Source: Onchidella celtica
Taxonomy: Eukaryota; Mollusca; Gastropoda; Systellommatophora; Onchidiidae
Assembly (NCBI GenBank): GCA_963931925.1
Contig: OZ007569.1
Coordinates: forward strand, 12,670,663 to 12,734,662
Length of the DNA stretch: 64,000 nucleotides
Direction: 5' to 3'
Below the pieces are notes generated by a model. It had not been told where the DNA came from, searched no databases, and was given only the letters and a program-made list of their open reading frames with translations. Of this stretch, positions 25,701-37,126 are shown piece after piece; positions within the stretch are counted from its first letter, which is position 1; every line of letters begins with the position of its first letter. A program made the position numbers and the translations under genes.

Positions 25701-25733
25701 CATCACCATCATCATCATCATCATCATCATCAT
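25701..25733. repeat. (CAT)n microsatellite
   Basis: ATC/CAT trinucleotide run inside the inverted-unit element. It reads as a histidine run in one frame. Confidence 0.9.
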
Positions 25734-25784
25734 GAATTAGGAGAAAAAAGACTGGTCTATAAATGGTGACGATGATGTTGTTGT

Positions 25785-25809
25785 ATTGTTATTATTATTA
25801 TTATTATTA
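25785..25809. repeat. (ATT)n microsatellite
   Basis: ATT trinucleotide run ending in TACAG, just before the ATG at 25821. Confidence 0.9.
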
Positions 25810-25820
25810 CAGGTATTATT

Positions 25821-26084
25821 ATGTTATCAGCATTATTATTTTTGTTGTTGTTGGCCTTGTCCATGGCCACTGTTTGTGGCGTTTCTGGCGATTCTGATCT
25901 CTGTGTCCAATTAACTCAACAAAACTGTCCTGTTGTTTTCATTGGGTCCTACGAAGCTAAACTTCCCTTAGGCCTTCAACAACAGTGTGAAGTCTCGTAT
26001 AGATTATCTATTTTGTTCAACCACTTATTCAAAAAAAAAAAAATACCCCCCTCCCCCCCAAAAAAAAAACAACCAATAAAATAA
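25821..26084 (+). other. open frame with signal-peptide-like start
   Basis: The frame opens with a leucine-rich hydrophobic segment (MLSALLFLLLLALSMATV) that looks like a secretion signal, then a short segment with several cysteines (residues about 20 to 57) and a poly-lysine end encoded by an A run. A TTATTACAG acceptor-like site lies just upstream at 25812. The leucines come largely from ATT/GTT repeat expansion, so the signal-peptide look may be an artefact. It sits inside the inverted-unit element. No family is recognised. Confidence 0.12.
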
Positions 26085-26541
26085 ACATTTTTAACTCGCG
26101 CCTCTTCACGAGACAGTCCCATGCATGTATAAACATAGAGGGAAAATGTTTATTAAAAAAATACATTTATTCAAAACGCCCACGGCTCTAAGATTTTAAC
26201 GCAAAAAATGTGAAATATAAAACCGATCGTCGAATAAATATGGACTATTTAACATGTTTCTTTGTTCAGTTATGCTTATAATAATCCATATTTGGATATA
26301 TCCTGATATCCAAATAATTTCAAAATAATTTTTTAAGTTTTAAAACGCTTCAACAAACATTTTGCCAACGTAAACTGGTCTCTATACATCTGGAATTGAT
26401 TGACGGAGAGTGTATTAGGCCTATTAAGAAACTTTCTATCCCCGTGGTACCCACCGCAAGTTATTGCAAAATATTCATAGAGTAATCGATAGTCAACAGG
26501 TTGATTAAGGATTAATCGGTAAAATCACACCCCAAATGCTG

Positions 26542-26640
26542 GTGCTCCAAATGTCACATGCCGGCTTTCTTTGAACTAACTTACTGCTCCACAGATCACA
26601 TGGCGGCTTTCTTTGATCTGCAGTAGTGCTCCAAATGTCA
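26542..26640. repeat. right 42-bp tandem array, inverted
   Basis: Two 42-bp units plus a terminal core, on the opposite strand to the left array. The units share the internal block GGCTTTCTTTGA and carry the core GTGCTCCAAATGTCA at their starts; the middle core is degenerate (CTGCTCCACAGATCA). Confidence 0.9.
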
Positions 26641-28025
26641 TACAACCTCCCAAATTTACAAAACTATAACTGTGACTGAAAATGAAGACCACAGTTTGGG
26701 TGAGCCAGAGATTACAGGATTTGTTCAATATGTTAACCTCAATATGCTAACCTCCTGCAAGTGTTTCACGCATTATTAGACTTTCTAGTGAATTATAAGA
26801 AGTTGCCGACCTTTTTATATATGATTTACCCAATAATCTCACAGTGATCTTAATCCACCTACCGTCTGCCGGTAGGCCAAATGTTCATCAGTTTCCTACT
26901 CAGATCCATCAGACTTCCATCAGATACACTTCCCTGATCAGCCAGTCTCAGATTACAAGAAATACAATCAGGAGCTTTGCAATCAACTGGCGAATATCTG
27001 TCTAAACCTTCGGTAAACAAGGCGCTAAATGCCAGTGCGCATGCGTGACAGGAAATAGAACCACACCCCCAGGTATGATGGGGAAATATGAAGCCACTTA
27101 AGAGAGCTGAAATCTTGCAGAGATCGCGGTGACATCTGTAAATTAGCCAGATAGGAAACTTACATTGTTTTACCTGTAAACATGGTCTGAACAGAGCCGG
27201 GCATTAAAAGACCTTTCCACAGGTTTTAGTGGCCGGAGAAAACAAGGGTGAGCACAATAATGTCATGTAATGTTAGAGCACTTAGACAGTCAAAACAAAT
27301 GATGAAGGCTTTGTGTATGAGGTTGCTCACGTACTGGATGTGGAGATTTTACAGTGGAGAATGAAAAAAAAAATGGGTTCAATGGGGAATTCAGATTCAT
27401 TTGTCATCTTCATTTGCTAGCTAGCCGAGATTCTCAAGCTTCTCAGTCGGGCCATTGCAAAGACAAATTTCCCCCATTATTTGTATGTCTCGTAGCCACA
27501 ACTCCTTTGAAATATTGCTTTCCCTGCACGGTGAACAAGGACAGTTAGAAACTTACGATTTCAAAATGCCTTCCCAGCAGCATGAAAGGGCCGTGGGAGT
27601 ACATGTAAACTGTGTAACAAAGGCATAATGGCCCACTTAATTTTGATGTAAGTTTTATTGATTGTGGTCATTTCATTGATATTCTTTGCCCTGAGGCGAT
27701 AGCAAGATGTAATAAGTAATATAATTACAGCATTATCAGTAATACATGTATCTTTTCCAGTTGTCCTGAAAGGCGAAAAGCAACAACTTTCATGACGTCA
27801 AGTGACACGAACCAATAAAAAAAAAAAGTTATGTCTCTTACTTGCCCTGTGAATGGCATCTGTTTCAGCTTCTAAAGCCACAGGGGATAAGTTTATATTT
27901 AAGGAGTATTAACATTGTGTGCAGTGCGTGAATACTAGAAGGCTTTCCTAAGGTGAACTGAATTCTGAATTGAGGGGGTAAAACTCGATAATTGATACAG
28001 CATAGATTGATGATACATGCTGTTT
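26641..28025. other. unassigned non-coding sequence
   Basis: No coding or transposon signal was recognised. A GCGCATGCG motif (NRF1-like) lies near 27035-27045, with no other promoter evidence. Confidence 0.5.
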
Positions 28026-28041
28026 AAAAAAAAAAAAAAAA
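28026..28041 (-). terminator. RNA polymerase III terminator of tRNA-Ala
   Basis: On the minus strand a run of 16 T residues begins three bases after the 3' end of the tRNA. T runs of four or more terminate Pol III transcription, so this is a strong terminator in the right place. Confidence 0.85.
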
Positions 28042-28044
28042 TAT

Positions 28045-28116
28045 GGAGCTGCCGGGTATCGATCCCGGTACCTCTCACATGCTAAGCGAGCGCTCTACCA
28101 CTTGAGCTACAGCCCC
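28045..28116 (-). tRNA. tRNA-Ala (anticodon AGC)
   Basis: The minus strand folds into a complete 72-nt cloverleaf. The acceptor stem pairs GGGGCTG with CAGCTCC and contains the G3-U70 wobble pair, the major alanine identity element. The D arm is GCTC/GAGC with an AAGTGGTA loop. The anticodon arm is CTCGC/GTGAG with loop TTAGCAT, giving anticodon AGC. The variable loop is five bases (AGGTA). The T arm is CCGGG/CCCGG with loop ATCGATA, the ATCGAT form common in animal tRNA-Ala. Internal promoter boxes A and B are intact and a Pol III T-run follows. No intron. It decodes GCU, and GCC after inosine modification. It looks functional rather than SINE-derived, as nothing SINE-like follows it. Confidence 0.95.
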
Positions 28117-28262
28117 GCTCGATATGGTGAAGGAAAAAAACATGGTCTTTGACAACACGCTCACATCTTTTTTCACACCCGTCTGTTCATGAAGTTGGTT
28201 AGCCTACACGTGCGCTTTTCGCGCATGTGTGTATGTGTCACTGTAACCGTGCTGTTTCTGCT

Positions 28263-28280
28263 AGATCATAATTATGATCT
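28263..28280. repeat. 18-bp perfect palindrome
   Basis: AGATCATAATTATGATCT is identical to its reverse complement. It lies about 150 bp upstream of the tRNA gene's 5' end. It could be a dimeric protein site or a cruciform seed; no function is assigned. Confidence 0.9.
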
Positions 28281-28734
28281 TAGCTAACATGGTTCTTGTG
28301 ATCAGTATAACCAGAGTGAATGGCATCTTGACTTCGATCCTCCGCATATTTCTTTTTTTTTAAAAAGTTAGTCCCATCCGCTCCCATCACAAATCATTGA
28401 AACAACTTCCATAACTCGCGGCGCGCCAATTTCAAAACGTCATTGAAAACTTTTTTTTTTAAAAATCATGTGGTATTTCGGGTCTGCATTTCATGTATGT
28501 CTTGTTTTAATTCATTCAACAAGTTAAGCTATAATTAAACCTAAAACTTTTTTTTGTGTGTTTTGTTCCGACGGCGGTTAATGTAGTGACGATCGGAACC
28601 GACTTTCGATCATCCTGTAGGGGGAAAAGAATTTCGCAGTCAAGTATGAAATGCAGCAGTACGGTGAGCTTTTTGTTTTTTTTCCCTTTCTCTCCCTTTC
28701 CTCTCTCGCCGTTTTCCGTTACCAGATTGTGAAC

Positions 28735-28962
28735 CCATTCAGGATTCGTTTCGCACCTGCAGTAGTAGCTTCGGACCACGACAACCCCACTCGTTCCTGG
28801 TCGCCCGCTTCACTCAGATTTGACTGGCTACTGGTCGTTTGTGTCGCCGCTCATCAGCCAATCAGCGTGAGTTCTCACCTGGCTTGCTGAGGGGAACACC
28901 GCTGTAGACAGCGACCAGACACGGAGATAGGCGAAGGCTGACGGAAATGGCCGCGTGAAACA
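28735..28962 (+). promoter_or_regulatory. CpG-rich, CCAAT-box promoter-like segment
   Basis: The interval is clearly richer in CpG than its surroundings. It contains a CCAAT box in the classical NF-Y context (CAGCCAATCAGCG, CCAAT at 28858-28862). About 100 bases downstream, at 28963, there is a donor ACAG|GTACGC that could end a short untranslated first exon starting near 28880. A second TATA-like AATAAAAG lies at about 29023. A downstream candidate exon at 29240-29442 has strong splice sites. This arrangement is what a TATA-less promoter would look like. No transcript data are available. Confidence 0.35.
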
Positions 28963-29239
28963 GGTACGCCTGAAGACGTGAGGAGAGAATTAAGTGGCGA
29001 GACGCCGTCAGAATTCGGGGCAATAAAAGCTGGTACCACCTCATGTTGTACGGATGAAACAGTCGGTGGGTTTTCTACTTCAGATAACACAGTGAGCCAC
29101 TTCAAAGTAACAGAACTGATACATAGAGGCTGCATAACAGTTTTACAGTACGACTATACACCACGGTTATATAACTGTCTTCCCTATAAGCATCAATAAG
29201 GGGAAAACGACGTTTTGTAGTATTTTTTTTACATAACAG

Positions 29240-29442
29240 GTGTGAATTTTCCAACTGGATTGTTGAAAATAGTTGACCACATTTTGATAAGAGGACATGG
29301 ATTATTTAGAGACATCAGATCTGCCTATGAAAGAGGATTAGAATTTGCAGTCTTTTGACCACTTCCCGCACGTGGATTTGGCAGTTCCAGGATTTATATC
29401 AGCAACAACGGTCCGGACAGATGGTTCTAATGTGCAGCTGAA
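29240..29442 (+). other. candidate second exon downstream of the promoter-like segment
   Basis: A strong acceptor (TTTTTTTTACATAACAG) ends at 29239 and a strong donor, CTGAA|GTAAGTG, starts at 29443. An ATG in good context (GGACATGG) at 29297 opens a frame reading MDYLETSDLPMKED, then meets TAG at 29339-29341. The same frame then stays open to the donor, including the segment SFDHFPHVDLAVPGFISATT. An alternative acceptor (TTTGCAG) at 29350 would start after the stop. So either the first frame is an upstream ORF and the rest is 5' leader, or two alternative exon starts exist, or one base is a mutation or error. No family is recognised. Confidence 0.25.
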
Positions 29443-29954
29443 GTAAGTGTGTGTATCACTGAATTACATCCATCAGTAACAATGAGCAAAATCTAAACGG
29501 TGTCTTAGTGTTTATCTGTTGGATTGCTTTCCCCTCCTTTTTTTTTTTTGTTCTCATGTGGGTTCCTACAATGTTTACCAGTCTGTCTCACGCTTTCCTT
29601 CTTTCTCCCTACTTTCGTCTAGAGAAAATGTTACAAAAAGGGGTAAGCTGTTGTGCAGAGAGAATAATAATCCAGAAAAAAAAAAAGAAAGAAAGAAAAC
29701 ATCCCTCCGCATTCAGATGTAAGACACACGAATATGCTTACCAGCGATGTAACAACTGTCAGCTGAATCTCTCCAGGTTTCGCATTATGTCCGAAGAATT
29801 TGTTTGTTTGTCTGAAAAGAGTTGTGTTTTTTTTTTGTAGCCTATACACGAAGCGAGATAGATCTAGTTCAGAGACATCACATTAAATGACTGCATTAAA
29901 TTATTGTAATTCTTTCTGTGATTCACGTATGATAAATTGCAAATTATAATAAGA

Positions 29955-29985
<31 letters not shown>

Positions 29986-32900
29986 TTCATTATCAAAGCT
30001 ATTGAATTTTGGCGATTAAAAAAAAATGCCCAGTATTATGCTGTCAAAATGTTTCAAAACGTTTTGCTGGAGTAAATATGACTGTAGTTAGGTCTTCAGT
30101 TTGAACAGTTGAACTCGATTATTATATATATTTAGTTTAGGCTGTATTTTGTTTAAGTTTTTTTTTTTGGTGGGGTGGGGGGGGGGGCGGGGCACGGGCC
30201 TGATTGCTTCATTATTTTGTTCTGTGTCTGGAAAGTCTAATACATTCGAATCTCATTACGGTAAAAAAAAAATAATTATTTAAGGCCGGAGCCTCCACAC
30301 TTATGACCGGTTTACTGGGGCAGGTAGAAAACTTGGTACAAGTGAAATGCTTAAACTTTGGTAAGGTTTGGCGTAAGTGTGGCCGCATGCAGGCGGTACA
30401 GCCCAACAGGCGATCACAATGGTTCGTACAAGTCAACTCAGTTTTCATGAAATACGGGGGCGGGCGGACGGGCAAGAGGTGGGTGGAGGGTGGAGTACAA
30501 GCGCCTTTATTGGCACAATCATAACATTGAATGGTCGGGAGTCAACACGGCTGATATCTTTGTCATCCGTGTATAATTTTCGTGTCGCCACACAGGAGAA
30601 GTCATGGGTCCTGAGAGTGGGCAAGTTGATCGCGGCCTAAGGAACAGTAGGCCTATATCCGTGAGAGATCAGAACCTGGCAGCCTTTTCATTCAACTTCC
30701 CAGCAAGAGAAACACGGGATAAATAAAGGTCTCAATTACTCTCATACTGATAGTTCTGCCCTTTGCTGTGGAAATTAAGCATCATCCAATAAACTTATGA
30801 GTTGTGTAACTGCTGGAGTCAAGATCGCTTTCGGTAATCTGCGAGATAAAAAAAAACCAACAACATTAAACCTACTTAGTCTAGATCTGAACTTTATTTT
30901 TCTCCCACTGGCGATATTGATTATCTTTTCGGACGGAGGCGCAAAATGTTTTCAAAATGTATGCACCATTATTAAGTTAAGTATTGGCAGAATTTTAATA
31001 AAATGCTTTAAAATCGAGGGTTCTGTCAAACACGCAGAGAAATTATCAGTTTCGAGATAATTGTATGACGAGCGACTGTACGGAAATTATCTCACCAAAT
31101 CTGATTCCGACAAACATCTGGAATGGAACAGTTTAATTCTCATGGTGCCACTGACCTGAATTTAACTATCGGTGACATTAAAATTCCAGTTCTGTGACCT
31201 CTGTACACAACTCAGGACTATATGCATCGCATAGATTGTTGTATGACTCAGTGCGGGGTTTCAAACAATAAATCTGCAAAGATGTAATATGTTTGTTCCC
31301 TCGCTTATGGAATTCCGACTCCAAAACCAAAATATTTATTACATTGATAAAACACGTTGTTGTGGTGACCATTGTTGCCAGTTTGACTCTCTGTGTATAT
31401 ATATCAGTAGATCATGGTTCAGAGCGTGTGTCCAGCGCATATCGCAGTGATATTTCTATCTTTGTTTCTTTGTTTCTCTCTACTTCTGAATTTGATGCTG
31501 ATATGACGTTGGATGGGCTTGGTAAGAGATTCCTTACCAGAACAATTCACCATCTGTAAATTAGGTGAAGTCGTCAGTTTCATCAGATAGTGTATTGCGT
31601 TTGGCAGTGGAATGAAGAAAGCATGGAACTGAATATCAGTAAGACGATCGGCATGTGTCGACTGTAGATGTATCATTTAGCTGGAGACGAGAATATTTGA
31701 ATATTTAAGTATACACAAATTTTTGTGTACTACTGCTGGATCGAGAATCCTTCTTCATATGGGAGAGGGAGGGAGGCAGGACGGAATCTAATCTGGGAAG
31801 CAAATGAACAAATCAATAGAAATAGAACAAAACCTGCAAAGTTTGCAGGAAATGAAATCAGAAAACCGCACCTGTCAGTCATTTCATTTGTGTGTGTGAT
31901 ATAATAATACAGAATGACAGTTTAAGAGTTTGAACCTTTCAGTGTATATTTTTATGTTTAATTTACCTGATAAGTGATATGACAGGCTCGGCACAAAATT
32001 ATTCATACGGGAAGACATATTAAATTGTATATAAAACTAATATTAAGGCATTTTGTTTCCACACGTTCGTGTTAGGATGTACTCCAAAACATGCCTGTTT
32101 ACTATCCCTGGAAAAGCCTTTACGTCTATCACTTAAGTGGATCTTAAACCTTAGATGTTCATCCTTTCTGTTTTCTGCAAATCTTGGTAAATATGAAACG
32201 TTTTCCCTAGATCTACGAGTACCCAAAATGTTGGTTGGAGTTTTTCATTGGGGCCATACGTTTTCAGTTGAGTCGGGAATTTCTGCTGTGGTGGCGCTAA
32301 GTAACAGAATATGCATTATCTTTCATCTGACAGTTTGCAAGATGAGACTAGTTAATTATTTACTCAAAGTTTATGAATTTCTCGTTCTTGATTATGTAAG
32401 ATTGATTCCATTGATGAATCGTTGAGCCTGGCACTTATTTTGCCGATAGTTGTATACTGACAGTTGCCCTTGAGCCCAGCCGTATTGTAAACTGTGAAGT
32501 TTGTGTGGAATCTGCTTCATTTCCACCCACGGGTACTCACTTCTCGCCACCCACCTACACATAGACGCGCACATTATTCGTAAACTCCTGTAACCTTCAC
32601 CGTGATAGATCTGTTTTGCAAATTTCTACTGATAAACAAAAATTTCAATTCCAGACATTCTTTTTTTTTGCGGCTCCCCAAAGACGTTTTGGAATAAATA
32701 AAAAACAAACAAAAACCCTCATTCCTTCATTTGTTTCTTCTTTCCAACTCTCTTTTTTCCTTCCTTTTCTTCGTAACTTAAATTCACACTATTTATGAGC
32801 TCCGTTATCTACCCTATCCCTGTTATCCTATCAGTTCCTTTTCATTCTGTAATAACAAACGTGGTTCTACGCAAAATAACGTGCATACTTTTTTTTATAA

Positions 32901-33151
32901 TATTTCGGTGGATTTGGAGGCGCAGTCTGAATCATCTCTGATTGGTTGGGGGAACTGCTTGTGATTTTAATGACGTGTTTTATGACCTGTCAATAGTTTG
33001 TTGAGCCACGCCTCTCTTGTCCCGTGGCAGCGCTGTGATAATGATAGTGCAACTTATTTTTATCCGTTGTCCTCTACAATTATTATACGTTTAAATGTCG
33101 GCAATGACAGTTCAAACTAATAAATCATGAAAGAGAGACAGACAGGGTATG
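29443..33151. other. unassigned sequence, possibly intron
   Basis: It holds an AAT microsatellite (29959-29985) and a G11 tract (30177-30187). A segment at 32920-33040 has an inverted CCAAT motif (CTGATTGGTTG) and a CpG-containing stretch but nothing decisive. No coding domain was recognised. Confidence 0.45.
29959..29985. repeat. (AAT)n microsatellite
   Basis: Uninterrupted AAT trinucleotide run. Confidence 0.9.
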
Positions 33152-33170
33152 AGATAGATAGATAGATAGG

Positions 33171-33250
<80 letters not shown>

Positions 33251-33304
33251 CAGATGGACTGATAGATAGACATACAGATAGACACAGACAGATAGATAGA
33301 TAGA
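33152..33304. repeat. (GATA)n microsatellite
   Basis: A nearly perfect GATA array to about 33250, then degenerate GATA/GACA units to 33304. It is the reverse-complement motif class of the TCTA array at 49095. Confidence 0.95.
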
Positions 33305-36300
33305 TCTAGTCTGGAAATACTAGTGAAACCACTATCAAAATGTCTATACGCGGAAACTGGTAAGGTCAAGTTTGGTGATATATCTTTTGTGCCCCCCCCC
33401 CCCTTTTCCAAACCCCGTCCACTTGGCCTTCACCATCTCTTCCCCTCCGCTCGCCCATCCCCCAAAGAAGGTAAGATTTTCATTATAACAGATCGTGGGG
33501 CTCCAACCGTCGTACAATTAGTTCGAAGCGCCCCGCCCCCTCCCAACCACCACCACTAGGTCCGGATCAGGACACAATAATTGCCTTTGTCCTGTTTCTG
33601 CACTGAAATTTGAAACGTTTGAACTCCGGACTTGGGATGGAAATGAAAAAAAAAAAAAGTCATCCAAGCAAATGAATAAAATTTAGAAACAAACAAACAG
33701 AATACGAATACTTGGTCGCTTACGCTCTCACCTCTCTTTCCGTAACATTTATAGTTTTTTGCACGGTCCTTCCAGCGTCCTCTCAACCACCATTTCCATG
33801 TTTTGTTGTTGTTGTTCTTTTCTTTCATTATTGTGTCCGACATAACAATAAATATTTTTTTTCTCCAACGACCCCACCCCACCCACCCACCCCACTACTT
33901 TTCATTTTTAAAAACAAATTTGTGTTTGACGACCGTCCCAATAATGTTATAAAGGCAAGGCTACAAAACGTAAATTATTTCATTATTGTACTCACCCATT
34001 TCATATTAATTTTTATCTTTACGAAACGTTCAACTGTACTAACTTTATTTTAGCTTGGAAACGCTCGCGCGCGATCAGGCACACACACAAGAACTTAATC
34101 AAACGTCTGTCTTGCTACTGGACGGTTTATTATTTATCAGTTCATTATTTCTGTAGAGATTACCGACAAAAGTTCCTGCGCAGTTCATTATATTCTAAAA
34201 CTTTGATCTAGGTTTCATTGTTAATTTTGTCTCGTCTTTGGCAGTAGTTTTGTTTAGAAAAGTTCCGCTTATACGTTAATTAGGTGGTCAAAAATATAAG
34301 TTATCTTCCCCCAGCGAGATCGTGGGCGTAATGATCGCTGCTCCACTCTTGCCCCCAAAGTCTCTAAAACCACAATTATCATACATATTCTGATGATAAA
34401 GAGACTGGTGAGTACAAGGCTTGGCGCTACGCACATTCAGACAAACAAACCTCTTCCGCTGCACGTGGCTCTGTCCACAATGTTCACTGCGGCCGTTGAG
34501 CTGCCTGAATGCACGTAAAACTGCACGTCATCGGCGCCGCCGGTGACTTCGGAGATTTGTCTACATTATTATCTATCATCAGATTTGTCACTTTATCGGA
34601 TGACACGAGAGAAGTAGGGCGGAGAGTAAATAATTTGTGTTCATTTGTTTATATAAGTATTTGAATTATATATAATCTTAAAACTACTCCTACTACTAAT
34701 AATTAACGTTGAAACTTGGACTTGACATAAGATAGTGTGCAGCCCAGTGTCACTTCCAGGTATAGGCCTACAGACGATAGCGATTTTTGTTTTTTGGTCA
34801 CTCTCTTATTATGAAGCCAGGGCTGTCCAACGAAAGCTGTGCTGGGTCACAAACTCTTTGTTTTCTACCAAAACTCATAAAAATACCTACACGAACAAGA
34901 GGAACAAAACTAAAAAAAATATATCAGAATTTTCATAACTGGGATCATGGACCTGTTGTGGTCTAAATGTATGTTCTTGTTGGCTGAGGTTTGATTTTTT
35001 CCTCAGCCAGCATTATTGTGCGCTGAGATCTGGAAGTTAACAGATCGGCGCGAAATGTTTCACTAGATGCCTTACTGAAATCGGCAACCTTCTTTAAGTT
35101 CAGACTCCTCATTCAGATAAATTTTCAAACACATCTACGTGAGTTTTGTTGCAGCAATGTAGAAAAACGTGTTCCTGAGACACTAGTGTATGTTTCTCAT
35201 TGTGAGTAAATCTGCTGTGCTACAAAACTGTGTAGAGAATCACCAAAAGAAAAAAAAAACTGTTTGTACATGTAATTACTTAACATAACATTTGAAAAAG
35301 CACGAGCACGCAATGGGTTTGGGAATTGCCTGCCCTTGTATCTCCAGCAGAGAGAACCTACTTGTTTATCTCCCCTTTACATGTTTCCAGTTTCGCGTTT
35401 TCGTGATTGACGAGCAGTTTTTGTCTTCAATGGCATTCGCGTTCTTTCGTGTTCGTTTTCTTTCTTTTGTTCCTTAAATATAATTAGGACTAATTTAGTT
35501 TCTCTGATCTTTTGCTCCTCTCCTGCTGTGAGATGATCGTCTGTGGATTTGAGTAAGAGACTTGGAGAAAAGAAATTACCTATAATGCTCTAATGAATTA
35601 TTTGCACCCCTGTGCCAATTTGTCTAGCAAACTGGTAAATGAGCAAAACTTAACTTTTCAGATGAGCGATGTAACTTCTGAAAATTGGGTCAATTTGTCA
35701 GCAGAATGTTGACTCTGCAGTGGAAATTCTTTCAATTAGACAGGACAGTTGACGTCATGTCCTGCCAAAAGCAGAATTTGGAAAGTATGTGACTCGCCAT
35801 TCGACTGGCACAAAATCTTGACTGATTATTGAAAATCCATGGACATTTGACATCTGAAACTTTCATCACAGCAGAACGAAGGTCACCGTGTCCTCATCGT
35901 CATCTGCAACTGCCGAACGCGATACATGCATGGATATATGTCTGGACATGTGTTCTTATGAACCAGTGTTGTCATGACAAACGATCCTTTAAACGAGAGA
36001 TCAAGCAATGATTAAAATTTTTTAATTTTAATTATTTGGTTATTAATTTTTATTTTTATTTTAATTCTTTAATTTACGTAGACTAGCAGCGTTTGGTACT
36101 CGAGGTGAGACCACAATTATTATGAATACATTCTTCTTTGTCTCGGTAAACCACCGCTTGAATATCCACTATTCAATATTTTGAACACACAAGGAGTTGC
36201 TCTTGGCGAGAGAGAAAGGACTGAGCGGGGGAAGGAGAGTCATTTTCCCGGCAAGATTCAGTTTGTCTGTGTCACTTGAATGTAAAGTTACAAAACTCAC

Positions 36301-36483
36301 CTGTTCTCCCATGACCCCTCCCCTCACCCCCCCCCTCACCCCAGCCCCCACCCCCCTCGTGACCGTGAGGACATGACGTCTGTGGCCAGGTGTAAGTAAC
36401 TCCTTCGTTTCACCAACTGTCAATCCTGTGTCGGGTGACATATGCACATTCAGACACAGCAAAGTTAGCGGGGAGACAAGCAT
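36301..36483 (-). other. candidate first coding exon, minus strand
   Basis: On the minus strand an ATG in good context (ACAATGC) at 36483 opens exactly 61 codons that run to a perfect donor, CAG|GTGAGT, in phase 0. The N-terminus (MLVSPLTLLCLNV) is hydrophobic. The C-terminal third is a glycine/valine/arginine stretch from G-rich low-complexity DNA, which reduces the weight of the long open frame. No family is recognised. Confidence 0.18.
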
Positions 36484-36970
36484 TGTTTCAAGTAGAATAT
36501 TGGACAGATTTGTCTACTTTACCTGGCAAAGAGAAAGCTACAAAAACACAAAACAGCTCGTAGGATTTGAAGAGAGAAAAGAGAAAGAGAGAGAGAGAGG
36601 AGGTGGATAGGCGGAAAGATCCGAGTGCGAGCTTCGACTACCTGTTGCAACAAGCAACCGAAAGCTGCCTGACATAAGTCGTGGATCTTTTCAAAGTTTC
36701 TTCTTGGTGGGATCAACATGGAAATAAAGCTGATTTATTTTTGTGGGTGATTCACTGAGGAATTTATTTTCGTCGCCGATGAAATAAAAATAAGGATTCT
36801 GTAAAATCCTGAAACTGAAAGATGCATATTGAAATGAAGTTACAAAGTGGGGATGATTTTTATGTGCTGTGCTCGTGAGCTAAACTGTTAGCAGGAAAGA
36901 GAATGCTTAAAATAATCGTTTTCTCTCTGGTAACACTGGTGAGTTAACTTGACAGATGTGGTTTTTTCAG

Positions 36971-37126
36971 GAAATTGTGAACTCTGAAGTGCACGGATCT
37001 TAGCACAGTGAGTGCTTCAGTGACATCATTCTGCGTGTTTGGACGAACTGCATTTCGGTTGTCTAAGACACTCAGACATATGCAAAGTGACTTGAGCACT
37101 ATTTCTTGCAACCATAAATGGGAACA
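36971..37126 (+). other. candidate 5' exon with late start codon
   Basis: A strong acceptor (GTGGTTTTTTCAG) precedes the interval and the donor AACA|GTAAGT follows. All frames close early. An ATG at 37080 then runs 15 codons (MQSDLSTISCNHKWE) plus two bases to the donor, phase 2. The pattern fits a leader exon, but the support is only splice-site shape. Confidence 0.14.

Larger units (their letters stand above)
25431..26640. mobile_element. element with inverted 42-bp tandem units at both ends
   Basis: The left side carries a 15-bp core, TGACATTTGGAGCAC, at 25461, 25503 and 25545, with diverged copies at 25431 and about 25586, so the spacing is 42 bp. The right side carries the same core on the minus strand at 26542-26556 and 26626-26640, with a degenerate copy at about 26584, again spaced 42 bp. 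The two end arrays therefore face each other as a compound terminal inverted repeat. The interior is microsatellite-rich and carries one signal-peptide-like frame but no transposase. This fits a non-autonomous DNA transposon or foldback-type element. No clear target-site duplication was found, so the outer limits are uncertain. The family is not recognised. Confidence 0.6.
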
